DNA from: Brevibacterium casei CIP 102111
GTDB lineage: Bacteria > Actinomycetota > Actinomycetes > Actinomycetales > Brevibacteriaceae
Assembly (NCBI RefSeq): GCF_900169275.1
Contig: NZ_FXZC01000003.1
Coordinates: 310,001 to 374,000 of the forward strand
Reading direction: 5' to 3'
DNA: 64,000 bases
Positions 22,878-31,014 of this stretch are shown one piece after another. How positions within the stretch are numbered: position 1 is the stretch's first letter; each line of letters starts with the position of its first letter. The position numbers and the translations under genes were made by a program. The notes under the pieces are model-generated. The model was given only the letters and a program-made list of their open reading frames with translations. It made no database searches and was not told the DNA's origin.

Positions 22878-23471
22878 ATGAGTTCAGACCACCACAACAC
22901 CACGGGAGACAACGACGATGAGCACGTCAGCGATGAACCGAGCGATACGCCGCGGAATTCGTCGCGGACTGGCGATGCAGTCCGGCGACATTTCGAGCAC
23001 TCAGAAGATGCGGGACCGGATCAGGAATCGAGACTACATCGGGGAGACGTGGACCGACGTGGGGACCGCGATTTCCGAGGCGATGTATACGACGGACCAG
23101 CGCAGGTCGACCCCGAAACCGGGCAAGGCTTAGTCCACGTCACAACCGCGCGCAGCGGACCGTTGCCAGATCCCGGAGAGATGGCTCTCTACGGCCAAGT
23201 TGACCCGTCTTTTCCTGAGCGCATCATGCGGATGGCCGAGTTCGATCTCGAGCAGAAGCACAACAACGACACCACACTCGCGGACGCACAGGCGATCGCC
23301 CTCAAGCTCATTGCGTGGACCACAACCATCATGGGAGTAGGAGGGCTCGGATCGGCGGTCGTCTTCGGTTTCCTTGGGATTGACGCGGGCGTGATTGGGT
23401 CGCTCGTCACAGTCGGAATAGTCGGAGTAGCAAAAGTCATGAGCGCGTCCCGCGGCAAGGCGAGCGAGTGA
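22878..23471 (+). CDS. DUF2335-like membrane protein (197 aa)
   Basis: The N-terminal 90 residues are acidic and probably disordered. The C-terminal half is diagnostic: GPLPDPGEMALYGQVDPSFP, ERIMRMAEFDLEQKHNNDTT, then two hydrophobic segments (LIAWTTTIMGVGGLGSAVVF and IDAGVIGSLVTVGIVGVAKV). DUF2335 proteins have this PGxxxRI helix, a charged helix and two TM segments. They are common phage lysogeny cargo, with function unknown. The gene's 5' part overlaps another frame (22918-23133) with better third-position GC. Confidence 0.8.
   Translation: MSSDHHNTTGDNDDEHVSDEPSDTPRNSSRTGDAVRRHFEHSEDAGPDQESRLHRGDVDRRGDRDFRGDVYDGPAQVDPETGQGLVHVTTARSGPLPDPGEMALYGQVDPSFPERIMRMAEFDLEQKHNNDTTLADAQAIALKLIAWTTTIMGVGGLGSAVVFGFLGIDAGVIGSLVTVGIVGVAKVMSASRGKASE
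22918..23133 (+). CDS. Overlapping small basic protein (71 aa)
   Basis: The frame begins MSTSAMNRAIRRGIRRGLAM and ends with a polar tail. It lies entirely inside the DUF2335-like gene in another frame. Third-position bases in this frame are mostly G or C, as in host genes, while the DUF2335 frame is poorer in GC3 over the same stretch. A GGGAGA sits about 12 bases before the ATG. It could be the real gene of this interval, with the DUF2335 protein starting later, or an overlapping pair. Confidence 0.45.
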   Translation: MSTSAMNRAIRRGIRRGLAMQSGDISSTQKMRDRIRNRDYIGETWTDVGTAISEAMYTTDQRRSTPKPGKA

Positions 23472-23544
23472 CACTGGTGTAGTTCGGCAAGACGCCTTTT
23501 CGACAACCACTGTTGTGTCGGTGGGGCCGCTTATTGTCGGGTCC

Positions 23545-23964
23545 ATGAGACAGCACAAACACCATCCGTGGCGTGAGCTCCGGGACCGCGGCGAGCATGT
23601 CGTGGTGCACTACACGCGGTTCGATGACGGCCGCGTCGCGGCCACTGACGGGGCGAACGCGATCTGGATCGACAAGTCCCTGCAGCAGACGGAACGGCGT
23701 TGCGCGATCGCCCACGAGCAGGCGCACATCGACCTCGGCCACCGGGACTGTGACGACCCGCGTGAGGAGTCTGCGGCTCGGCGTCTCGCGGCCCGGAAGT
23801 TGGTCGACTGGGATGACCTGGTGGATGCGTACCGGTGGGCGTCGTGCATGTCCGAGTGGGCGGATGAGTTGTGGGTGACGGTGGAGGTTCTCGAGGACCG
23901 GCTCAAGTACCTCCACCCGCACGAGTTGGCGCTCCTGCGCATGGTCGGGGCAAGCCGTGGATGA
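23545..23964 (+). CDS. ImmA/IrrE-like metallopeptidase (139 aa)
   Basis: The sequence MRQHKHHPWRELRDRGEHVV leads to the zinc motif AIAHEQAHIDLGH (HExxH, about 58-70). A C-terminal helical part includes LVDWDDLVDAYRWAS. ImmA-type proteases cleave or inactivate CI-like repressors after DNA damage. This one lies two genes after a repressor that has no self-cleavage domain, which strongly suggests a role in induction. I chose ATG 23545; the upstream extension is not typical. Confidence 0.85.
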   Translation: MRQHKHHPWRELRDRGEHVVVHYTRFDDGRVAATDGANAIWIDKSLQQTERRCAIAHEQAHIDLGHRDCDDPREESAARRLAARKLVDWDDLVDAYRWASCMSEWADELWVTVEVLEDRLKYLHPHELALLRMVGASRG

Positions 23965-24115
23965 CCTCGAGCGCGCGGTGCTCGACCTCGAACGCGAGCA
24001 CCCCAGGTACAACGGAGTCAAGGACGATGCGATCCGCCGGCGCCTGAACATGTCCGCCACGTCGTACTTCCAGATCCTCAACCGACTCCGCCGAGTCAGG
24101 AACCAGAACAGGTAG
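23957..24115 (+). CDS. DUF3263-like small protein (52 aa)
   Basis: The frame overlaps the metallopeptidase stop (GTGGATGA) and begins VDDLERAVLDLEREHPRYNG. It continues VKDDAIRRRLNMSATSYFQI and LNRLRRVR, which matches the small actinobacterial DUF3263 family (a compact helical, probably DNA-binding fold). Five bases separate it from the integrase start. It is too short to be called from length alone; the family match is good. Confidence 0.78.
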   Translation: MDDLERAVLDLEREHPRYNGVKDDAIRRRLNMSATSYFQILNRLRRVRNQNR

Positions 24116-24119
24116 ACCA

Positions 24120-25298
24120 ATGGCACGCATACCCATCCCCGTGGGCGCATGGGGCAACATCAGCGTCTCCGGAACGCGAGGCAACTACCGGGCGACAGCC
24201 CGCATCCGCCTCGCCAATGGCAAAACCGTCCCGCGGTTCCGGCAGGGTACGACGAAGGAAGCGGCACGCAACGCGCTCCTTGAGCACCTGACGGAGATGC
24301 GGGAGCAGATCACCGGCGGAGAAGTCTCGGGCGCGATGACCGTCGGGGGATTCGCTGAGGACTGGTTCACACGATGGAGGGAGAGCGCGGACCCTCCGGC
24401 ATCCACTGTGCGCACCTACCGTGCCGCGGTGAAATGGATTCGCGAGGAACTCGGAAGGCTCAGACTCACCGAATGCACCACAGGACGCCTCGAGAAGGGG
24501 TTGCAGCGCATCAGTGAGGCTCACGGTCAGGCGACGGCGAAACAGGCCCGCTCAGTGTTGCGCAAGCTCTTCGCCGATGCTGTGCGCCTCGACGCGCTGA
24601 CAACGAACCCCGCGCTCGGGATCTCAACCGTGCGAGAGAAACCGCAGGAGGTGCGCGCCATGACCGCGGAGGAGGTGGCGCGTCTGCGCGCGGCCGCACG
24701 CACGTGGGAGGCGACACCGGTGACGGCGAACAAGCCGGTACGGCGGGAGATCGCTGACAGCATCGACGTCATGCTCGGCACGGGTGTGCGCATCGGGGAA
24801 CTGCTGGGCATCCGCTGGGATGATGTCGACCTCGAGACCAGCCCTCCGACGATCTCGGTGATGGGCACGGTCACGCTCGGTGCTGACGGGCAGGGGATGA
24901 CTTATCAGCCGGCGCCGAAGTCGGAGACGTCGAAGCGCATCCTCTATCTGCCTGCGATCGCGGCGGAGGCTCTGTGCCGGCAGTTCGAGGTGCGGGAGTT
25001 TCGTGCGGAGTCTCAGGCGGTGTTCGCTTCCGAGGTGGGCTCGTGGCGTGACCCGTCGAACTATCGTGCACACTTCCGGCAGGTGCGGGATCTCGCCGGA
25101 CTCGACTGGGTGACCCCGAAGACGATTCGGAAGACCGTGGCGACGACGATCTACACCGCGGACGGCCTCGACAATGCGTCTCAGCAGCTGGGTCATTCGG
25201 AGGTTGGGGTGACGGCGAAGCACTACGTTCAGCGGCTCAACATCGGGCCTGCTGGTGTGGTGGGAGTGCTGGACGAGTGGTTGCAAAGCGCATCGTAA
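24120..25298 (+). CDS. int: Tyrosine integrase
   Basis: The 392-residue recombinase has an AP2-like arm-binding start (WGNISVSGTRGNYRATARIR), a core-binding domain (FAEDWFTRWRESADPPASTV, about 78-97) and the catalytic domain. The catalytic domain shows Arg I (MLGTGVRIGELLGI), the Lys hairpin (PKSETSKR), box II IRKT, LGHSEVGV and KHYV with the nucleophile Tyr. In box II the usual first His is replaced by Lys (KTIRKT), as often seen in actinophage integrases. It inserts the phage into the tRNA-Thr gene just downstream. It is the last gene of the lysogeny arm. Confidence 0.95.
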   Translation: MARIPIPVGAWGNISVSGTRGNYRATARIRLANGKTVPRFRQGTTKEAARNALLEHLTEMREQITGGEVSGAMTVGGFAEDWFTRWRESADPPASTVRTYRAAVKWIREELGRLRLTECTTGRLEKGLQRISEAHGQATAKQARSVLRKLFADAVRLDALTTNPALGISTVREKPQEVRAMTAEEVARLRAAARTWEATPVTANKPVRREIADSIDVMLGTGVRIGELLGIRWDDVDLETSPPTISVMGTVTLGADGQGMTYQPAPKSETSKRILYLPAIAAEALCRQFEVREFRAESQAVFASEVGSWRDPSNYRAHFRQVRDLAGLDWVTPKTIRKTVATTIYTADGLDNASQQLGHSEVGVTAKHYVQRLNIGPAGVVGVLDEWLQSAS

Positions 25299-25324
25299 CC
25301 GCATATTCGGCGCGCACGGGCATG

Positions 25325-25368
25325 AAAAAAGCCCCTCCCGACCAGGTGCGTGACCTGGTGGGAGGGGC
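25325..25368 (-). terminator. Strong rho-independent terminator of the tRNA-Thr transcript
   Basis: The arms GCCCCTCCC and GGGAGGGGC, with ACCAGGT/ACCTGGT inside, form one long hairpin at 25331-25368. On the - strand it is followed by TTTTTT (25330-25325). It ends leftward transcription of the tRNA and can also stop the integrase message. Confidence 0.85.
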
Positions 25369-25410
25369 GTTGCCGAGCCGCCTGCGGGAATCGAACCCGC
25401 GACCTATTCA
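25369..25410. other. Probable prophage attachment junction in tRNA-Thr 3' end
   Basis: The integrase lies left of the tRNA and the tRNA 3' end faces the phage, the usual arrangement for tRNA-targeting tyrosine integrases. The T-arm and 3' acceptor end (25376-25400) are the likely core, duplicated at the missing left end. The exact core cannot be set without the other junction. Confidence 0.5.
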
Positions 25411-25448
25411 TTACGAGTGAATCGCTCTGCCGACTGAGCTAAGGCGGC
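25376..25448 (-). tRNA. tRNA-Thr (anticodon CGU)
   Basis: The - strand reads GCCGCCUUAGCUCAGUCGGC as acceptor start and D-arm, an ATTCA-CTCGTAA-TGAAT anticodon arm (anticodon CGU), and GCGGGTTCGATTCCCGC as T-arm. It closes with AGGCGGC plus discriminator U. All stems pair. CCA is not encoded. It is complete, so the integration left the tRNA functional. Confidence 0.95.
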
Positions 25449-25508
25449 AACCGCACCAACTCTAGCCAATGTCCGCACCCACGGTCAAAACGGCGAGTCA
25501 CCGGCCGA

Positions 25509-25528
25509 GACGTCCCCGCGGGGACGTC
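25509..25528. repeat. Perfect palindrome GACGTCCCCGCGGGGACGTC
   Basis: A 20-base self-complementary sequence lies in the 265-base gap between tRNA-Thr and the M20 peptidase. The same core recurs at 55281-55298 in another intergenic gap. The rest of this gap shows nothing else of note. Confidence 0.6.
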
Positions 25529-25713
25529 GGATGGGTCCCACCTCCTCGGCGGGAAACCGGCTGATCAGGGGATTCGCCCACCGGATCCCGGGAGTGCACC
25601 GAGAGCCCCAGAGGCGAGCCTGCCACCGCCCAACCCCCGTGCGACACGGATCACAGGCCCCTGACCGGCTAACCTTGGGAGGACGACACCAGAGACGACG
25701 AGAGGCCCGGTCC

Positions 25714-26832
25714 GTGAGAGAGTTCGATTCCACAGAGTTCATGAGCGACTTCCAAGCGCTCATCGAATGCGAATCGTTCTCCCACGACCCCGAGGCGCTG
25801 GCCCGCAGCGCCCGCCTCATCTCCCGCATCGGCACTGGACTCCTCGGTGCGGCACCGCACGTCATCGAGACGGACTCACGCCCGCACCTGCTCTGGCGCT
25901 TCGGTGACGGCCCTCGCGAGGTCGTCCTCATCGGCCACCACGACACCGTCTGGCCCACCGGCACCCTCAAGTCCTTTCCCTACTCCGCCGCCGACGGCGT
26001 CGTCCGCGGCCCCGGTGCCGACGATATGAAGGGCGGGGTCCTCATCGCCCTCTACGCGATGGCACGGCTGCGGGCCGAACGCGGCAGCCTCGACGGGGTG
26101 AGCGTCCTCATCACCGCCGACGAGGAGCTCGGCTCCCCCGGTTCCCGCGAGATCATCGAGAACGAAGCACGCGGAGCGAAGGCGGCCCTCGTCTTCGAAA
26201 GCGGAGCTCCCGACGGCTCGGTGAAGATCGCCCGCAAGGGCGTGGCCATCTACTCCCTCGAAGTCGAGGGCCTGGCCGCCCACGCCGGCGTCGAACCCGA
26301 GAAGGGCATCAACGCCACCGTCGAGATCGCCAACCAGGTCGTGCGGATCGCGGCCCTCCACGCCCCGACCGTAGGCACCTCGGTCGTCCCCACGGTCATG
26401 CACAGCGGATCGACGACGAACACCGTCCCCGCCGAGGCGGTCGTCGGCATCGATTCCCGTGCCGCGACCGTGTCCGAACAGGAGCGCATCGACGCCGAAC
26501 TCCGGTCCCTCACCCCGTCCGTCGCCGGAGCGAAGCTCACTCTGCGCGGCGGCATCAACCGCGCCCCGCTCGAGGAGGAGATGGCGATGGGCCTCTACGC
26601 CCGAGCGCAGCGCCTCGCGTCGACCCTCGGCCACCCGCCGCTTCGCTCGGTCGCCGTCGGCGGCGGCTCGGACGGGAACTTCACCGCCGGAGTCGGCACG
26701 CCCACGCTCGACGGGCTCGGGACCGTCGGCGGCGGTTCGCATGCCCGCACCGAACACGCCCTGCAGGTGTGGATCCCCCGCCGGGTCGAACTCACCGCCG
26801 CACTCGTCGGCGAACTCCTCGACGACGCCTGA
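25714..26832 (+). CDS. M20-family metallopeptidase (carboxypeptidase/deacylase type)
   Basis: The 372-residue enzyme shows M20 features: LIGHHDTVWPTGTLKSFPYS (first zinc His and Asp), GADDMKGGVLIALYAMARLR, the VLITADEELGSPGSRE block with the catalytic Glu, and GGGSDGNFTAGVG near the end. M20 enzymes split peptides or acyl-amino acids with two zinc ions. The length fits a glutamate-carboxypeptidase-like enzyme. The GTG at 25714 is assumed; an ATG at 25741 is also possible. It is the first host gene after the prophage. It has its own promoter region and its substrate is unknown. Confidence 0.9.
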   Translation: MREFDSTEFMSDFQALIECESFSHDPEALARSARLISRIGTGLLGAAPHVIETDSRPHLLWRFGDGPREVVLIGHHDTVWPTGTLKSFPYSAADGVVRGPGADDMKGGVLIALYAMARLRAERGSLDGVSVLITADEELGSPGSREIIENEARGAKAALVFESGAPDGSVKIARKGVAIYSLEVEGLAAHAGVEPEKGINATVEIANQVVRIAALHAPTVGTSVVPTVMHSGSTTNTVPAEAVVGIDSRAATVSEQERIDAELRSLTPSVAGAKLTLRGGINRAPLEEEMAMGLYARAQRLASTLGHPPLRSVAVGGGSDGNFTAGVGTPTLDGLGTVGGGSHARTEHALQVWIPRRVELTAALVGELLDDA

Positions 26833-26882
26833 GCGGGCCCGCGCCGTGACGGACCGGACCGCGACGGACCGGACCGAGTCGG

Positions 26883-28040
26883 TCAGGCTGCGCCGTTCCG
26901 GTCGGCGGCCAGCCACGGATTCGAGAGCAGGACGAACGCGGACTCGACGATGAGCACCGGTGACATCGTCGTCTGCAGACGACGCCTCGCCTCGGCGATG
27001 GCGTCGATGCGCAGCAGCGTCGTATCGGCGGTGTCCCTGTTGCCCTGCTCGGCGATGAGCTCATCCTCGCCGGCGTTGATCCACCCGTCGCGGATCCCCA
27101 GCTGGTACATGAGGATGTCACGGTAGAGGCTCATGAGTTCGAGGAAGATCCGGTCGAGCTCATCGTTGCGCGCCCGCACCGACCGTCGCTTCTGCTCCTC
27201 CTCGAGTCTGCGGATCTGCGCCCTCGCCGAGGGCGGCACGGTCTTCTCGCCCGCGATGCCGAGGGTCTCCATGAGATCGCTGCGCTCCTTCGCGTTGCGC
27301 TCCTCGACCCGGGCCTTCGCGGTCTCCGCCGCCTCGTCGACGATGCGTCCCGCGAGCCGGATCGTCGCCCCCACTGAGGTGAGCTTGCCGGGGATGTCGA
27401 GGATCTTCCGCCGTTCGTCCGCGGCGGTCTCGCTGAGCGCCATGTGCTTGGCCCGCCCGATGTGGTTCTGGGCGACCGCAGCCGCCCACCGCGCCCGCTC
27501 GGGGTCGACGTGATCGCGTTCGATGAGCAGTGTCGAGACTGCTTCACGGGACGGAATGCGCAGCCGCACGGGACGGCACCGGGACCGGATCGTCGTGAGC
27601 ACGTCGATGGGGCTCGGGGCGCAGAGCAGCCACACGGTCGCCGGCGGCGGCTCCTCGATGGCCTTGAGCAGGACGTTGGCGGTGCGTTCGGTCATCCGGT
27701 CGGCGTCCTCGATGATGACGACGCGCCACGGCGCGTTCACCGGCGCCGACTGTGCGGTCCCGACGAGATCGCGCACCTCATCGATGGCGATGACCGACTT
27801 CTGCGTCGACATGATCGTCAGCGATTCGTGATGGCCCTTGAGCACACGCTCGGTCACCTCGTTGGGCGCTTCTCCCCCGGAGATGAGCGCGGCGGCGAAG
27901 GCGCGCGCGGCGTTCGAGCGCCCCGACCCGGGAGGGCCGGTGAACAGCCACGCATGCGTCATCGCCCCAGGAGAGTGGAGGGCGTACTCGAGCTGGCGGA
28001 CGACATCGTCCTGACCGACGAGTTCGTCGAAGACGCTCAC
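26883..28040 (-). CDS. holB: DNA polymerase III subunit delta'
   Basis: The clamp-loader ATPase-like protein (385 residues) starts SVFDELVGQDDVVRQLEYAL. It has the P-loop-like TGPPGSGRSNAARA and then VVIIEDADRMTERTANVLLK, AIEEPPPATVW and the sensor TIRSRCRPVRL. The GSGRS (not GKS/T) P-loop is normal for delta', which does not hydrolyse ATP. The Cys4 zinc module typical of delta' is missing between ALISGG and KGHHE. It is downstream of tmk and overlaps its stop, the usual tmk-holB pair. Confidence 0.93.
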   Translation of the reverse strand: MSVFDELVGQDDVVRQLEYALHSPGAMTHAWLFTGPPGSGRSNAARAFAAALISGGEAPNEVTERVLKGHHESLTIMSTQKSVIAIDEVRDLVGTAQSAPVNAPWRVVIIEDADRMTERTANVLLKAIEEPPPATVWLLCAPSPIDVLTTIRSRCRPVRLRIPSREAVSTLLIERDHVDPERARWAAAVAQNHIGRAKHMALSETAADERRKILDIPGKLTSVGATIRLAGRIVDEAAETAKARVEERNAKERSDLMETLGIAGEKTVPPSARAQIRRLEEEQKRRSVRARNDELDRIFLELMSLYRDILMYQLGIRDGWINAGEDELIAEQGNRDTADTTLLRIDAIAEARRRLQTTMSPVLIVESAFVLLSNPWLAADRNGAA

Positions 28041-30880
28041 CGGCTTCCCTCCGGCCCGTTGCCGCGGGAGCGGTTGCGCTCACGCTGTCGACGCACCCGC
28101 TCACGCGCCTGGCGTTCGATCTCGGCCTGCGCCTGCAGGCGCTCGCGGCTCGTCTGCCGGGCGCTGCGCGCAGGCAGGACGGTCGTCTCCGCCTCGTCGG
28201 CGGCGTCGGCCGACCGGTCCTGTCCCCGTGCCGCCGAGGTGTCGATGACGTTCGTCGGCGCCTCATCGGGGTCATCCTCGTCGGTGAGCGGTGCCCTCGG
28301 GGTGAATCGCTGCGCCGGCAGCACGGTCGTCGCCGCTTCCCCGGGATCGCCCGGCTTGTCAGCGGACCGCTTCGGCTCATCGCTGTCCCCGCGCTCGGCG
28401 GCTTCGCGCTCGGTCGCCCGGGCATCGGTCGTCGAGGTCACGTTCTGACCAGCAGCAGGCGTCTCGCGTTCGATGACGACGATCTCGTCGTCATCGCCGT
28501 CAATGTCGACCTCGCCGTCCCTGCCAGCGGCGGAGTCGACATCCGCCTCGTCGGGACGGTCGTCCCTGAGGTCGGCGCCGAGGTCGACGCGATCGGTCGC
28601 GACGCCGTCCGCCTCGGCATCGGGACGCGCCGTCGGCACGATGCGCTCGTCGGAGACGGGGATGAATCGCGACCGCTCGTCGGCCTCGTCGTCTCCCGCT
28701 GACTCGCTCTCGTTCGAACGGTGATCCTCCCCTGGGCTCGGCGCATCGGGTGCGCCGGTGGACGGCGCATCTGGATCGTCCGCGGCCGGCGCGGCGGAGG
28801 CCTCGGGAGCACCGACGGTTCCGGGTGCACCGGGGGTGCCGAAGACGATGGTCTCCGATTCCTCGGCGACGTCGGTGACCGGCTTCTGCGAGGACTCATC
28901 GACAGCCTCGGCGGCACCGGCCGCGCCACCCGACCCCGTGGTCAGGGTATGGGGCAGGCGCGCATGGACGGCCTCGAGGATCTGCCCGGTGAGTTCGTCG
29001 GCGGTCACGGACGCGTCGAGGACGACGTAGCGCTCAGGGTCCTTCTGCGCGCGCGAGAGGTAGGTCTGGCGCACACGCTGGTGGAACTGCTGGCTCTCCT
29101 CGTCGAGGTAGTTGGCGCCTCCGCGTGAGCTCATCCGTTCGGCGGCGACCTCGGGGTCGATGTCGAGGACGATCGTCAGGTGTGGGATGAGCCCTTCGGT
29201 CGCCCAGCGGCTGAGTGCGAGGATCGTCGTCGGATCGAACTCCCGGCCCGCGGCCTGGTAGGCGACGGTCGAGTCGATGTAGCGGTCGGTGATGACGATG
29301 CTGCCCGCCTCGAGGCCGGGATCGACGAGAGAGGCGACGTGATGGGCGCGGTCGGCTGCGAAGAGGAGCGCCTCGGTGCGCGGGCTCGGCGGATCGGAGT
29401 CGAAGAGCACCGACCGGATCTGTCGGCCCAGCTCGGTCCCTCCGGGCTCCCGGGTCGATTCGACGCTGTAGCCCTCATCGGCCAGCGCCCGGGAGATCCG
29501 TGCGATCTGCGTGCTCTTGCCCGATCCGTCGCCGCCTTCGATGGCGATGAAGAAGCCGGGGCCGAACCGGTCGGCCAGAGCCCCGACGCCGTCTCTGCTC
29601 GCGTCGTCGGTGTGGGCGTGCGGGCGGAAGCCGTGGACGATGTCGACCGAGAGGCCCTGCAGGCCGTGCGGGTCGAAGACGAAGAGGCCGACGATGCCGG
29701 CGACGACCGCTGCGAGGCCGATGAGGACGAAGGCGACGTCGGCAGGAGGCAGCGACCACATGGGGGCGGCGCCGATCGGATCGACGGTGACGTTGACGGC
29801 GTTGATGAGCAGCGCGATGAGACCGCCGGCAACAGCGCCGATGCGGCGGGAGAAGTCGTAGACCTGTGAGCGCACGCCGATGCCGACGAGGAACGCGACG
29901 GCTCCGGTGAGCACCACCTTGCCCGAGAGCTCGTCGATCGCGCCGGTCGCGATGAGGAGGATTCCGGAGACGGCGAGCGCGAAGGCCGAGACGCGGGGCC
30001 GGGACATGCCCGGGGCGAAGGTCGGGCCCATCTCGAACCCGATGGCCCAGCCGAGGAGGGCGACGACGAGGATGAGCGCATATCCTGCCTGGCCGAAGCC
30101 GTGCTCGACGGCGGTCGGCTGCGCGAGGATGAATGCCGCTCCGAGCACCGCGAAGAGCGCGGTCGGCACCCACGGCCGCTCGATGGTCGCCGGCGGCCGG
30201 GCGACCTTCGCCTTCGCGATCGGGAAGGCCCCGGTCGTCGCCGATTCCGCGTGGAGGGCGCGTTCGGGGGTGAGGTAGATCATCACGGCGCCGATGGCCA
30301 TGGCGACGCCGACGGCGAGGCTCATCCAGCCCAGAGCCTGGGTGCCGGCGGCGGGCCCGCCCATGATCTGGAAGGAGCACGCGAGGAAGAGGAGAACCGT
30401 CGCGGGCACGCCCACACGACGCCACGGCTTCTCATTGGTGAAGGGGGTCAGGCTCATGAGCAGCCCGATGACGGCACCGAGGATGAGGGCGCAGACCCAG
30501 GTCAGCCACGCGCTGGGGGCGAGGCTGAGGACGATGAGCAGGCCCGCCTCGGCGATGGTGGCGATGCTCAGCGCGAGCTTGCGCACCCCGGGACCGCGGC
30601 GGGCGAACACGGTGGCGGGGATGAAGAGGCCCGCCCCGGCGAGGACGAAGACGATGAGGAGGGAGAGGCTGCCGGCGAGGTTGTCGAACTCCCCGGCCAC
30701 GAGCGTCTCCCCGATCATCGTGAACGCGCGACCGCCGACCGTCGTGAGATAGCCGTTGGTGCCGGCTACGACGTAGCTGATCGCGGCGAGGACGATGAGA
30801 GCGCCCCAGACCGCGGTTTCGGTGACCAACCGGCCGGGTGCGCCGGGAAGCCGATGTCCTGTAGTCGTCAACATGCTCAC
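28037..30880 (-). CDS. tmk: Membrane-domain/thymidylate kinase fusion with long acidic tail
   Basis: The 947-residue protein has three parts. Residues 1-430 contain about 12 hydrophobic segments (MFS-like). Residues about 446-650 are a thymidylate kinase: FFIAIEGGDGSGKST P-loop, STREPGGTELGRQIRS, DRYIDSTVAYQAAGR. Residues 650-947 are acidic and low complexity, ending in a basic QRERNRSRG tail. dTMP kinase makes dTDP. Such membrane-kinase fusions are known in several actinobacteria. The tail is rich in Glu, Asp, Ala and Thr, with repeated ETTVLPA motifs (potential phosphosites). Start ATG 30880. Confidence 0.92.
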   Translation of the reverse strand: MSMLTTTGHRLPGAPGRLVTETAVWGALIVLAAISYVVAGTNGYLTTVGGRAFTMIGETLVAGEFDNLAGSLSLLIVFVLAGAGLFIPATVFARRGPGVRKLALSIATIAEAGLLIVLSLAPSAWLTWVCALILGAVIGLLMSLTPFTNEKPWRRVGVPATVLLFLACSFQIMGGPAAGTQALGWMSLAVGVAMAIGAVMIYLTPERALHAESATTGAFPIAKAKVARPPATIERPWVPTALFAVLGAAFILAQPTAVEHGFGQAGYALILVVALLGWAIGFEMGPTFAPGMSRPRVSAFALAVSGILLIATGAIDELSGKVVLTGAVAFLVGIGVRSQVYDFSRRIGAVAGGLIALLINAVNVTVDPIGAAPMWSLPPADVAFVLIGLAAVVAGIVGLFVFDPHGLQGLSVDIVHGFRPHAHTDDASRDGVGALADRFGPGFFIAIEGGDGSGKSTQIARISRALADEGYSVESTREPGGTELGRQIRSVLFDSDPPSPRTEALLFAADRAHHVASLVDPGLEAGSIVITDRYIDSTVAYQAAGREFDPTTILALSRWATEGLIPHLTIVLDIDPEVAAERMSSRGGANYLDEESQQFHQRVRQTYLSRAQKDPERYVVLDASVTADELTGQILEAVHARLPHTLTTGSGGAAGAAEAVDESSQKPVTDVAEESETIVFGTPGAPGTVGAPEASAAPAADDPDAPSTGAPDAPSPGEDHRSNESESAGDDEADERSRFIPVSDERIVPTARPDAEADGVATDRVDLGADLRDDRPDEADVDSAAGRDGEVDIDGDDDEIVVIERETPAAGQNVTSTTDARATEREAAERGDSDEPKRSADKPGDPGEAATTVLPAQRFTPRAPLTDEDDPDEAPTNVIDTSAARGQDRSADAADEAETTVLPARSARQTSRERLQAQAEIERQARERVRRQRERNRSRGNGPEGSR

Positions 30881-31014
30881 GCCTCTACCCTATCGGCAGC
30901 GTCTGACATCTCTCTTGGAAGGTCAGTGCCGGTCGGGGCCCTGCCGCGTCCCGACCGGCGCAGCGCACGGGGTCGGACGCGGCAGCGGGCATGTGCGTCC
31001 TCTACTCTGGTTCC

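Larger units (their letters stand above)
1..25448. mobile_element. Temperate siphovirus-type prophage (left end outside window)
   Basis: A leftward lytic operon (replication, recombination, packaging, head genes) and a rightward lysogeny arm (repressor to integrase) end at a tRNA-Thr gene. Terminase, portal and minor head genes lie at the left edge, so capsid, tail and lysis genes and the other attachment site should lie to the left of the window. Host genes begin only right of the tRNA. The integrase next to the tRNA 3' end, the divergent control region and the near-continuous stop-start overlaps are direct evidence for a phage genome. Whether it is still active is unclear, because the terminase reading frame is broken. 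Confidence 0.95.

Noticed and set aside
26840..26882. GACGGACCGGACCG direct repeat between the M20 and holB genes
   Set aside because: Only two copies of a short GC-rich repeat in a 50-base gap; no hairpin or motif to support a function.
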